From: Wuchereria bancrofti
Lineage: Eukaryota > Nematoda > Chromadorea > Rhabditida > Onchocercidae
Assembly: GCA_005281725.1 (NCBI GenBank)
Contig: SSBO01000005.1
Coordinates: forward strand, 434,001 to 498,000
Direction: 5' to 3'
Length of the DNA: 64,000 bases
The position numbers and the translations under genes were made by a program. This document shows, one piece after another, positions 39,203 through 52,049 of the stretch. The stretch's first letter is position 1. Every line of letters begins with the position of its first letter. The notes beneath the pieces are model-generated. The model was not told the DNA's origin, searched no databases, and saw only the letters and a program-made list of their open reading frames with translations.

Positions 39203-40631
39203 GAATTATTGTTATTACTATTACTTTGCTATTGTACGACTGTTATAGGTAGGTTATATTGCTTTTCACATTGTATATAAGAAATTCTGATCTGTGCGCG
39301 AATGGGAGAAAAGACAAAGAGAAATGTTTCAGAAGGGCCAAATCCTTTTGAATCATTGAATCCTTTAAAATTTTGAATTAAGTGAAGTATTCATCTAGGA
39401 GGAACCTTTTTATGTTTTCATAGAGCTAAAGTTTTCACCCAAACCAAATTTATTTAATTACTACTTTAGCTTACTTTTTGGATTGGTTTGACCATGTTAC
39501 ATTTTCTATTCTACAACAGTTATTTGCTTACTAACATTTTCAACAAACTGCTTATTGAAAGATTTGCCAAAGTATGATTGAGTCATTTGAAAATGAAGAT
39601 ATAAGGGAAGATGAAAAGTTGCTGATGTGATTAAAAATATTCGAATGTTTGAGGAACTGTGCTTTGGTCAGGAATTGTTGATGATAAACTTTAAAGTCAA
39701 TTTGTTCACCCAGCAAAACTTTGTTCCTTCTCCTTTGACGATTTTAAATAATTTTCTCCAATTAATTCATAGAAAGTTCCTTGAGGAGATGTTGTCTATT
39801 AAGTGGACTTTAAGAACATTCTGTTTGCGATGCGTGGCAGAGGTGAGGGTGACGTAGTGACATTCTCAAAGCATTTCATAGTCAGTTCGGCAGGTGACAG
39901 TCTAGAATTTCTTCTAATCCGAATCTCATCTTTGGCTAACGCACCGAAAGATTGGTGCTGGCAGAGCATTGGGTAGATTACAGCGATTTGAATCGAAATC
40001 CATTTCCTTCATTTCTTTTCTTTTCTGCTTGTTAGGAAATGAACTATTTTGTTATGCCGCCCTTCTCAGTTTGATGTGTCGTTGACGAGGAGGAGTGCGA
40101 CATGGATAGATTAGCTGTCTGTCTCATCATCGATTTAGAGACAGTTGACAATGACATGTCTCACTCCTAGCACAAGCCGTATTTTCCCTTTTATTTCAGA
40201 ATCTTTTTTCCCTATTAGATCGGAAGGATTGCTTGGATGAAATGAGCTTAGCTATTTTTCTCACTTTTCTCTTCTCTTCTTGGTTAGATAGAGATTTCTT
40301 TCAAGTCAAATTGACCTCAATGTTTCAAATATCTCTCTTACTGATGGATACTTCCCGATAACTATAATCTTCGGTGTAAAAATTTTTAATTTTGGTTGAT
40401 AAAATTTGAAAAAAGTACTTACGATCATAATGGAATGGCTTAAGTATTATTTCTGAAAGTTCCTGCATCAGTAAAATATCGTAAATTGCGCCGGCCAAAT
40501 CTATGAGACGCAACTAAAAGTCCAGCACGCTTCTCTCTCGTATTCAGTGGGAATACGTGTAGCTGTACGTGGCATACCTCAATATGACTAACGTAGATTC
40601 GAGCTTTTGTTTTCATAAGGAATAGTGAATT

Positions 40632-40670
40632 GCTTGTGGAGTATTTATGCGCTTGTGGAGTATTTAAGCG
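40632..40670. repeat. 19-bp direct duplication
   Basis: GCTTGTGGAGTATTTATGC is repeated once with a single change. Confidence 0.85.
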
Positions 40671-42845
40671 CAAATGGTTATGTATGCAAAGGAAAATCTA
40701 AGTGGTACAGGTAGTAGCTGGAAAAGTTCATGTGACAAACTTCTTCTTGGATAAGCATCTAATTAGTTTACTAGTCTGAGCCTATTTATTTTTTCATTTT
40801 AATCGTGCACTGTAAATTGACACATAGCAAAAGACGACATAGTCCAACCAAATGAATGGATGCAAATTTTGAAGCTTTTATAATTTTGATGTTTGCAAGC
40901 CTCTCCCTCACTGTCCCATTTCATTTTGTTTGTTTAATTTGATTAAAGTGATTAAAAGAAAAGAGAATAAGAGAAAAGAGATGACATTTGTCAGACAGTG
41001 GTGACATAAGCTCTGAAATCTAATTATTTCGCTATCCTTACTTATCTGTACTTCAATTTCATTTGCAAGCAAATATTTCCAAAAACTCATTCTGCCTGTG
41101 TAACCTTCTTTTAATTTCTGCTACGCACACTTAATTCAAAGAGAAGAAAAGATTCACTGTCACCTTTTGTTGGATATATTCAGCAGCATATTAAATTAAA
41201 TTATGATTGCATCATACTATCGCTGAAGTTAGATTGACACACATTGTGTAAAGGTTATCTTACCTGTCTCATCGATGTTGTGACAAAGAAAAATGCTTTT
41301 TATTAGCTTTAAATTACAGGGCATGAAGAAGGATTTACTTCAAAGGAAAGATGCGACACAAACACAAACACTAGTAGTTATAATTTATGAAATCTCAGTG
41401 ACTAATATCAGATGGTGTTGTGCCCTTTGCTGAATATAAATTATTCACGGGAGAATGAACTGATGGATAAAGTTGACCGTGAGAGTACGGTAAAGCAATT
41501 GGATCTCCTAATGGAACTTTAATTACACTTACGTGACAGGGTGTCACTTATTGAGAAATTGATAACTCATTGCTTCTGTTAAATTTGTTTTTTGTTTGCT
41601 GCACCACGAGAGACTCCCGAGGCACATACTTCCCTTTAATAGCAAAATGATAAACCATTGACACGGGAATTCTTCGTCGCTTTCCCTTTTCCTAGTAAAA
41701 AAAAAAAAAAAAACAAATTCAGTCAGTAAATAATGGAATGTGCGGTATTCCGTCCCTCTCCACAATTTCATTTTTTAATCAGTTGGTCACACTGACAAAC
41801 AAACCTTTTCCGCTAATCGATTTATAAAATCTGTTATCATTTCTAACAGCCAATTTATACAATGTGTGGACACCTTGCTTGTTTATTTATTTGCTCAGTT
41901 ATACACAACAAAATATTTTGTATTTTATTTCGGGGTAGCAACCCGACCAATCGATAATTTGTCGACTGATTGGAAAACAAGCATAGTGACGTCACCGATT
42001 ACAATCCGACCTTCTTGTCTATATGCAAGGATGTAGTGATCTGACAACGATAGGATCAATCCAGGAGAGACACCTGATTAAAGGCAGGTAGGAATACTGT
42101 GAAATCAGCCAAATAATTGAGGCAAATTAAAAAGCCTAATCGAGACTTTCCACCAATTATTGTCTATAAAAGCTTCCAATTTCGTTATCATTTTTTGCAA
42201 TTTCAACATTTTAAAGTCAAATTTGGCTATTTCTTCATTTCTCAACCAAAATCCACCTCTTCCTCATGTTTCTTCCATTCCATCTCACTATGAGCAATCG
42301 ATTTCGCTGAATTTCATCGTTTTCCGCTTTGTGCTCTCCAAAAAACAAGGACTCACCAAAATGCACTTTCGTTATACCTACGCAATTAGTCATCACTTAA
42401 AGATTTTTCGAGTGGAAAGTTTGCTGACAAAGTTTCACCATATAAATGGTCCATCCACTATGGGAGTGCTAGGCTAGTTTACTTCACTTTTATCGCTTTC
42501 CTTTTTTTACGGTTTTTTCTACAGGTAGAACTGGAAATAATCTTTCAGTTAAATTTAAGAATTAGGGACACAGGCGGTATTCTTTTTCTTTTCGAAACTC
42601 AATTCACCAATATTATCATATTTTAATTTTTTGATTGAAATTTCTTTGAGACTCTCTCTTCATTTAATTGAGGAAGCAGATTTTTCTCTCTGATGTTATC
42701 TTCTCGAACACGCAAATATTTTCAACTTGTTCATTTTTGAAACTAACTATCACTTAGCTTCAACTAACTTTCACTCCTCCATGCATCAAAATAAACTTTT
42801 CTATCTAATGATTGATGACTGCAGAAGTATAAATAAAGTATAGTA

Positions 42846-42868
42846 ATGATATGATATGATATGATACT
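42846..42868. repeat. ATATG pentanucleotide microsatellite
   Basis: About four ATATG units lie some 65 bp before the proposed first exon of the SAXO-like gene. Confidence 0.85.
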
Positions 42869-42930
42869 TTTTGTTCATTACTGATAACAATTAGAGTGAA
42901 ACATAATTGATAAAGGAAGACGAAGAAATA

Positions 42931-45900
42931 ATGAGCATAGATGAACAACTATCTAACATGCATAGACGATACGATTGTGTTTTGTGCTTAAGGAGGCAAA
43001 TGCTGAAATTTCAGGTGAGACAGACGTGCGTGAGTAAAGATGAATGGCTGTTGTCATCCCGTGTGTCTCTCTGGAAATAACTAGTTTACTCGATTTAGTT
43101 AAGTGTTGATGAAGAGTTGTTTACATATGAATGATTGTTCGGGGAATAATTATGACAAAATGTTGAAGATAGTGTAGCAAATTATATTCATTATATGGAG
43201 ATACCTTATCCACTCAATAATGTTCCCGAAATCATCCGATGACATTACATTTTGGTTTTACAACTTTCCCAAAAATTATAAATGCGCTTTTCTTGTCTTA
43301 TTGACATTTCCATCGTTATATCCAGTCATTTCTTCATAAAAAGTTTCCAAAGTAATATTTCAACTAAGAACATTATCAATTCAAACTGAGTAATTTTTTT
43401 AAAGTCCGAAAATGAAATTGTGCTTCAAAAATATATCTGAACATATAATTCGCGTTTCATTTGGCATCCTTCCGATTCTATCATATTTCCATCATTTTTG
43501 CTATTTTAGGAAAAATTTCCTCAGGAAAGTACAATCTGTCAGGTTTGAAAATATTCGGTAGTGGAATACTCGTCGACTATTAACGAAGGTTCCATTTTTC
43601 TGCATATATTATGCTTCAAATAAATTGAAAATCCAATGCCACACGACACTCAGTGTGTTTGTCAAATATGTGTGTGCGGGTAAGGCTTAAATTAAAGTTT
43701 TTCACTTGATTTTTTCTCATTTATAATTACTAATTATAATAAAGCAAAATTGTTTCGAGACTTTTATATAAAAAATATTTTTTCATTTTTAAGATTAGCA
43801 ACACCAATAGTAGTGTATATGCATTTCAAAAGGATTTGTTTCAGCAGACATCGCTGCCCGAACGATCGAAATGCTAGCTCAATTTGCATCGGAACTTCAA
43901 ATCAAAATACTTTTTATAAAAAGGTAAGTTTGGACTAAATTTTCTCGAAACAAATTTTTTGCGAAGAAATTTGCCATGAAGTGATTTCATAATAGCAAAC
44001 AAACAATTTTTCATTTACCTCAGACAAAGATTAATCTGTAATTAGCAACTCTTTCATAATTTTTCTTCAAGAATTAATAGTTCAGGAATATGCAGTAATC
44101 ACTGGTGATAATCAATCAAAAGGAATCAGAAGACCCGAGAAATCTTCCGTTAAAGATCACATTGATCTCAGTGATGGATGTATAATCAGTGTCTGTTTTT
44201 ATGTTAATTTACTAAACAACGACAATAATTTTTTTGTTACTTTCATAATGAAATTTTTACTTACACGAAAGATTTCAGTTTTTATCTGTGAGAACTTTTG
44301 AAATCTTCAATTTACTACAACTATAAAAGTTATTAATTTCAGCAGCTATCTGAAGGGTCAACTTTTTGATGAAGGAGAAACACTCCAGAATGCTCCTTCT
44401 GAGAAATATTTTTTAGAATGTTATCAGTGAAAGTCAGTGCGCACAAGAAGGCGTAAAATTTGCAGCAAATGAAAATGTGCAAACGCAATTTCACACAGAT
44501 GCAAAAGAGAAAGCTATGAATACGTTATGTATAACTTCGAATGTTTTACGACGTCGCAATTATGAATCATCGGTAGGATATTATTGAAATTGGCGAGGAA
44601 AATGTCATATATGTCTGCGCTGTTCTGTGTATTAAATCCTTGCACTACAAAGCTATAAAGGTTACCTACCTTACTTTTTCGGTCTAAAACAAAAACAAAA
44701 ATCAGTGATCTTTCACTTTGTTCCACCCATTCATTCTCGCTGCTATTTTTCAAGACGAACTTCAACGTTGGAAGAATTACAAGTATTTCTTTCTTTGTTT
44801 AATCTGTAAGCATAGCAAAGTCAAATCAATTTTGCAAATATTCGTTTCAGTTCCAAAGTATTCATTTTAAATTTGAGTCAAAATTGATGACTGCAAGTTA
44901 ATTACATCACACTTTGTCCACTGAACCTTTTCACATCATCCGTTGCTTAATGCTCGCCTTTTTAAAAAGCTTTCTGAAATTATTAAATAAAGCTTAAAGG
45001 AACTCTCCTCAAATTTCATCTGATTCGAAATAATTTTGCAGATTGTTTTCGGAAGTGACAAGGACAACAATCAACCAAATGGAGGCAGAAAAAATAATAT
45101 TGCCCGTGAGGAATTCAAAAATTAATAAATGAAATGGAGATTTCTCCTCGAATTTCTTTTTTAAATACGAGAGTTCAAAATTTGTCCTTTTGACAGTATG
45201 TCTAAGACATTCAGTTGCATTAGTTAGTAAGTATTTTTGAGATTGATATAATTTTGTTTAGCATCATTTGCAGTTATAGGTGAAAGGTCATTACGTCACT
45301 ACTCCAGCGAGTATGAAGATCCTTCCAACGGTGACAATAAACATTCAATTAAAGTTGGACGTCGAAAAGACCGACCAGCTGAGACACGTGATAACGTTGG
45401 CTTGATTTTGCAATCGATTGATGTTAGCAGTTTAATTTTCATTTAGGAAATTTGAAATTTTTTTTTTTTTTGAAAAAAAACGATTTGTAAATCGTTTTGA
45501 AATATTCATATATACTGTTTAACAGGTTGTACAATATTTTTACTAGATGTTCATGAAAAGAGCAACTCACATTCCAACAATGTTTTTTCATTTTTCATCT
45601 TCTGTTTTCTATGATTTTCAATCCATAAATTCAACTTTAAACTACCAGAAAGGATTTATGAATTTAATCAAGAAAATGCTCCGAATTTTAGAGTGAAAAA
45701 GTAAGAAAGAATTATTTCATCAATTTTTCATGAAATATTCTTTCATTAAGAAAAGATTCTATAAATATTCTATTAGAAAAATTGTTGTGAATTATCAATT
45801 CAGACGTAATTTTATTGTTTTTGACAATTAATTGAGATATTAAATTTCTTAAATATTTAGAGGCTTTAACTAGATAAGGAAGGTGTTTGAGCCAAGGTGA

Positions 45901-48900
45901 TTCGGTGAAGTGGTAAATCTGCAGAATAGTTATGGTTTGTCCTGTTTAGTTGACATGTAATTAACTAAGGCACGTCTCCATAGTCTTTTAAAAATAGTAA
46001 ATATTGCGAATACTAAGAAATCGCTTTTTCCTCCTTAATTAGCACATGTAAAGCACTTCCTTACCGGCTTAGCAATCTTTTCAGCATTTCATTTTCCTCC
46101 AAATATTTGCTTTCATCTTTTCTTTATCATTTATTTGATTGAGAAATTCATTCCTTATGTCTCTAAAAAATTTTCCATACAGTTTTTGATAGCTAAGAAA
46201 AGTGAAAATGTCCACTAATGAAATCATAACATTGCAAAGTCTTCGTTTGTTTTAATCGAACAGACTTCATTGATTTTTCATTTCTATTTTTAAATACGTT
46301 TTGCAACTACAAACTGGAATTATTTGGAATTTATAAAATTGGATAGAATTTATAAGCTAAAATTTGTTAGTTCGATTAAAAGATAAAAGAACAATTATAT
46401 AATAAAAAACAACTAAGAAAAAATAACACATAATAACAGGTCACTAAGCTTTTTGAACTGCGTAATTTTGTCAGAAAACTTCCACTAACAAATGAATGCA
46501 TTTGACACGTTTGTACGTGTACAGATAAAAACTATTGGAAATGAATGTATGTTTAAGCCTGATTTTAATTAAAACTACTTAACACGTTTGAGAGAAGCGT
46601 ACGTCAGGAAGATGAGACAGAAAGAAGCCACCGCTACAATAAAACAAAAGAGAGATACCAACACAGGGAGATCCTTTCTGGCAACAAAATATCGCCACCA
46701 CAAATCTATGCCAGGACCGAACATACCGCAAAAACCGACGAGCGATACGGTATCAAACGATCTACCGAATCAGAAATATGGAAGGTATAAGCATTTAAAT
46801 AAAATAATGGCTAGAACTATTTAACTAGGCCATCCAAATACTATTTTTGGTAGATGTGAAAAGTTCTCAATTTTCAGGCGAAAATATTTTAGTATGGTAA
46901 AATTCATGATATAGCACTAACCCACAAAAATTCCTGCTCCCAGCAAAATAAAATGGCTCAGAAAATTTGAAGAAAAAATGATCAAAAAGACTGAAAAAAC
47001 TAATGACAACCATTATTCGTCATTAAACCACAGGATTCCGATATTTCGCATGGTGACGGATCATTCATATCGGAAACACAAACCGGTGCTGAATTTACAG
47101 CGAAAAAAGGTGAACGATACGATGCGAAGCGTCCAGTTGAATCTGACCTATGGAAGGTTGGCCTGATTTTATTTTAATAAAATCGTAAAAATTTGAAATT
47201 TAATTTTAATGCGACCGGATTGGTTTCAGAGAGAAGGACATATCAGCAGTGAAACTGTTTCGCATCAAGATTACATCGGTAGGACAGGAGAACGGTATCC
47301 GGCATCAAAACCGCAAGATTCTGATGTTTTACATGGTGACGGATCATTCGTATCGGAAACACAAACCGGTGCTGAATTTACAGCGAAAAAAGGTGAACGA
47401 TACAATGCGAAACGTCCAGTTGAATCTGACCTATGGAAGGTTGGCCTGATTTTATTTTAATAAAATCGTAAAAATTTGAAATTTAATTTTAATGCGATCG
47501 GATTGGTTTCAGAGAGAAGGACATATCAGCAGTGAAACTGTTTCGCATCAAGATTACATCGGTAGGACAGGCGAACGGTATCCGGCATCAAAACCGCAAG
47601 ATTCTGATGTTTTACATGGTGACGGATCATTCATATCGGAAACACAAACCGGTGCTGAATTTACAGCGAAAAAAGGTGAACGATACGATGCGAAGCGTCC
47701 AGTTGAATCTGACCTATGGAAGGTTGGCCTGATTTTATTTTAATAAAATCGTAAAAATTTGAAATTTAATTTTAATGCGACCGGATTGGTTTCAGAGAGA
47801 AGGACATATCAGCAGTGAAACTGTTTCGCATCAAGATTACATCGGTAGGACAGGAGAACGGTATCCGGCATCAAAACCGCAAGATTCTGATGTTTTACAT
47901 GGTGACGGATCATTCATATCGGAAACACAAACCGGTGCTGAATTTACAGCGAAAAAAGGTGAACGATACGATGCGAAGCGTCCAGTTGAATCTGACCTAT
48001 GGAAGGTTGGCCTGATTTTATTTTAATAAAATCGTAAAAATTTGAAATTTAATTTTAATGCGACCGGATTGGTTTCAGAGAGAAGGACATATCAGCAGTG
48101 AAACTGTTTCGCATCAAGATTACATCGGTAGGACAGGAGAACGGTATCCGGCATCAAAACCGCAAGATTCTGATGTTTTACATGGTGACGGATCATTCAT
48201 ATCGGAAACACAAACCGGTGCTGAATTTACAGCGAAAAAAGGTGAACGATACAATGCGAAACGTCCAGTTGAATCTGACCTATGGAAGGTTGGCCTGATT
48301 TTATTTTAATAAAATCGTAAAAATTTGAAATTTAATTTTAATGCGATCGGATTGGTTTCAGAGAGAAGGACATATCAGCAGTGAAACTGTTTCGCATCAA
48401 GATTACATCGGTAGGACAGGAGAACGGTATCCGGCATCAAAACCGCAAGATTCTGATGTTTTACATGGTGACGGATCATTCATATCGGAAACACAAACCG
48501 GTGCTGAATTTACAGCGAAAAAAGGTGAACGATACGATGCGAAGCGTCCAGTTGAATCTGACCTATGGAAGGTTGGCCTGATTTTATTTTAATAAAATCG
48601 TAAAAATTTGAAATTTAATTTTAATGCGATCGGATTGGTTTCAGAGAGAAGGACATATCAGCAGTGAAACTGTTTCGCATCAAGATTACATCGGTAGGAC
48701 AGGAGAACGGTATCCGGCATCAAAACCGCAAGATTCTGATGTTTTACATGGTGACGGATCATTCATATCGGAAACACAAACCGGTGCTGAATTTACAGCG
48801 AAAAAAGGTGAACGATACGATGCGAAGCGTCCAGTTGAATCTGACCTATGGAAGGTTGGCCTGATTTTATTTTAATAAAATCGTAAAAATTTGAAATTTA

Positions 48901-51900
48901 ATTTTAATGCGACCGGATTGGTTTCAGAGAGAAGGACATATCAGCAGTGAAACTGTTTCGCATCAAGATTACATCGGTAGGACAGGAGAACGGTATCCGG
49001 CATCAAAACCGCAAGATTCTGATGTTTTACATGGTGACGGATCATTCATATCGGAAACACAAACCGGTGCTGAATTTACAGCGAAAAAAGGTGAACGATA
49101 CGATGCGAAGCGTCCAGTTGAATCTGACCTATGGAAGGTTCACTTGATTTTATTTTAATAAAATCGTAAAAATTTGAAATTTGTCTATTTTAAAACGATC
49201 AGATTATTTTCAGCAATAGAAAATGAATGGCGATACCGCCGGATCTTTTATTATTTGATTTTCCATTTCATTGAAGTTTACTTTGTTTGTGTCTTTCGGT
49301 TGACTAATCTCTTGCATTGTCGTAATTGTGGATACTGATATGATTAACTGTAATTTTACTGTGGTGACAATGGCAGAGGAAATAACAGTTCATCGATCCG
49401 AATTTGCCGGATGAGATTTGGGTTGGGATATGAGTAGTTGAAAGACAAAAACGGACAGATTATGTGTGGAATTGGGTAAACGATGGTAAATAGTGCTACG
49501 AGCAGATTATTTGAGAAATTAATATTTTTTCTCGAGTTTCAGGCGTCAGTCGAGAACGACGGTGAGACTAATTTTTCTTATCAGTTGTAAATATGAATGC
49601 TTGTTTTTGTATGTCGATTTCTATGCAATTTTTGACATATTAATTCAGTACCTTTAGGAGTTTGTTTGAGCGATGAAATGTTTCCGTTTTATTTTTCCGG
49701 ATTCCCTAGATTTTTTCTAGCAATATTACTTGAGTGAGAAACGTAGCAGTTTCTGTCTGAAGCTGACTGATAAGCAGTATCGGAATATAATGTCGGATGA
49801 TTCTCTCTGTATCGCTGTCAAGTAATTATTGCACTAGAAATAGCGAAACGCAAATGCAAAGTTGAATTTGAGCAGATATCGCGGATCGTATAAGGAATTC
49901 ACAGAAATAAAAACAGGAATCTTCAATTTCCGATTAAGTGGACTTAATAAAAAACGAAAAATATTATTGCTGGATTATGAAGAATCATAAAAATTGAGAG
50001 AAAAAATAGGGAAATGTTGATATCACAGCAAGCTTACGGCCGATCAGGAAAATATTTTCTAAAGCAGCGATGAAAATTTGACATTTTAAGTAAAATCGCG
50101 TATTCGGAACAAAAATTCATAACAGTATGAATTCATAGGGCGAAGTTACGAGTGCTGAGACACTGACTTTTGACAGCTGATTTGAGCAGGTTCACTTCTG
50201 GAAGATCAATCCATGCATCTCGAGAATTCTAATGCAATGATTACTGATTATTTCAGTTCTTGTTGCACTTATCACAACGAATAGATGTATTGTGCTCTGC
50301 AAAGAACATTAACTGTATTACCGCGCATATGTGAAAATCCAGTTTAAATTACTTGTTTTTGAAGTCCAAATACCATTTCTTAATTCAAGTGCAGTAAATT
50401 AATGTATTGTACTTCTTAAATCGTTAGTGTTTTCAGAAAGAAGATATCTCGAACTCCGGTGCAGTATCAGTATCCCACAAGGATTATGACAGGAAGAAAG
50501 GAGATCGGTATCAAATATCGAAACCTACAGATTCGAATATTTTACAAGGAAATGGTTCATTTGTAAGTGAGACACAGAAAAATGCTGATTACGTGGATCA
50601 AAAAGGAGAAATATGTAAAGTTAAGCGGCCGATATCGTCGGAAATTTGGAAGGTTTGTGTTCGTCTTTTTGTGAAGAGAATTCCAGAATTTAGGGAATCC
50701 ATTAATCATATCCATTAATCATTCTTAATTCAATTATAGATTGACGGGAAATTTGAAACGAAAAGTGTTAGTCGGCGAGATTTCAGCCCTAAAAAAGGAG
50801 AGCGATGTGCAATTAAGAAACCATGCGATACAGATATTTTATTTGGCGATGGTTCATTCCGAACCGAAACACATTCGCAGGTTGAATTCACCGCCAAAAA
50901 AGCGGACAAATTTGAAATTGTAAGGCCTGGCAGTGCGGGAATTTGGAAAGTTAGTAATCAGGACTCAATTCTTCGGGATTTTTTACGTATTAGTGACTTG
51001 TGCAATTGTCAACTATTACTGAATGTATCACTGTGCTGTTCCAAACCTGTAATTCCTAGTACCCTCATTTCAGGAACAAGACGGATCGATGAAAAATGAA
51101 GTGATGAAAAAATGCCGCAGCAAAGGGTGTACGGAAAACTTAAGAGCAACAGATTCAGAGCGCGTCGTGTACGATATAGTGGATCGCGGCGGATCACGTA
51201 CCGAGAACTGTTGGACAGCATATACGGAGACGTTTTATGAAGGAGTACCAACGGAGGATGTTCGACGCGTTATTCAGCACAAAAATCATGAATTCAAACT
51301 TCTCGAGAGTTTGTTGAAAGAAATTTTCTCATTTAATAATATGGATAATTTCTATGGCCGGTCTTACCACAGCACGAAGTCTCTGCCGGATGATTCTTCG
51401 CATAAAGAATTTATGAATTTACTAGTTAACAGTTGATTTGTAGGTAATCTTGAAGACCGAACCATCTATCGCACATCGTCCAATATGCCAGAAGTATCCT
51501 CGAATGAAATCCGGATGACGCCAATTAAACTGCAAGAATCAATGCTTTGGCAAAACGGTCAAATGAAAATGGAATCGCAGTATAATACTGTAAGCTTGTC
51601 GAAATTTCAGCCAAGTTATACTTAGTTTTCAAGAGAAAATGTACTGTGGAAAACTGTTAAGTTTTCTGCATTGCATTAATGGCTTGCATTCAACATGTAT
51701 GTTTAAAGCTAAGTCACACATTTAACCTTTAACCTTACACATTTAACTCTAACCCATTCTTTGCTATAAACTTAAGATATCATGTTTGAACGTTTTGACG
51801 TAATTTCGACACTTTGCTTCCTATATTCCACCGTATCTGAGAATAATCTTTTCATTAATTTTCGTTCTTTGAAAGGAATTTCGACAGTTAATTTCTGATT

Positions 51901-52049
51901 CACAGGATTTTGTGCCGAAGTTGAAACCATGTCCAGCTGGCGAACTGATTAAATCGATCGCTAAGAACCATTCCTCAACAGAACATTTCGAATTCTATCG
52001 TATTCTTGGAGGTCACCATTTCTATGAACCAAAAGCTGATAATGTGTAA
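42931..52049 (+). CDS. SAXO/MAP6-like microtubule-associated repeat protein
   Basis: Exons: 42931-43014 (start uncertain), 43845-43923, 44086-44202, 44417-44572, 45042-45105, 45280-45422, 46593-46784, 47034-47156, seven of 210 bp (47230, 47513, 47796, 48079, 48362, 48645, 48928 as starts), 50437-50652, 50740-50949, 51074-51308, 51444-51589, 51906-52049; about 1,120 residues. All junctions from exon 2 on agree in phase. The chain is built from 35-residue repeats, two per exon, with core SETxxxxxx[FY]xxxxGER[YC] and a Pro-x3-D/E-L/I end, closing with QYNTDFVPKLKPCPAGEL. Repeats of this T-x-DF-x2-K type mark the SAXO/MAP6 (STOP) family, which binds and stabilises axonemal, ciliary or cytoplasmic microtubules; a role in cilia or neurites is inferred. 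Exon 2 contains RHRCPND, like the Cys/His-rich SAXO N-terminus. The exon 1/2 junction does not close in phase, and the exon at 46593 has a weak acceptor. Confidence 0.7.
47034..49213 (+). repeat. 283-bp exon+intron tandem array, 7.5 units
   Basis: Seven full units of exactly 283 bp (210-bp exon, 73-bp intron) follow a half unit (exon 47034-47156). Units differ by a handful of substitutions, and the introns are as conserved as the exons, so the array is young or homogenised. Exon variants: YNAKRP in units at 47230 and 48079, YDAKRP elsewhere. Intron variants: GCGATCGG before the units at 47513, 48362 and 48645, GCGACCGG before the others. The last intron copy diverges in sequence from about 49180 and ends at a TTTTCAG near 49213, with no exon after it. 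Confidence 0.97.

Larger units (their letters stand above)
39203..42930. other. Intergenic, no gene seen
   Basis: 3.7 kb between two forward genes. Short reverse ORFs (for example 40440-40673) have no splice partners or recognised motifs. The right end should hold the promoter of the SAXO-like gene. Confidence 0.5.

Noticed and set aside
47209..49158. Repeated 83-codon and 66-codon ORFs as separate genes
   Set aside because: They are the 210-bp exons read into their flanking introns, or a second frame of the same exons. The exon frame with phase-0 joins explains them.
47034..49213. CRISPR array
   Set aside because: Units are 283 bp, near identical throughout, and coding; there are no short repeats with unique spacers, and the genome is eukaryotic.
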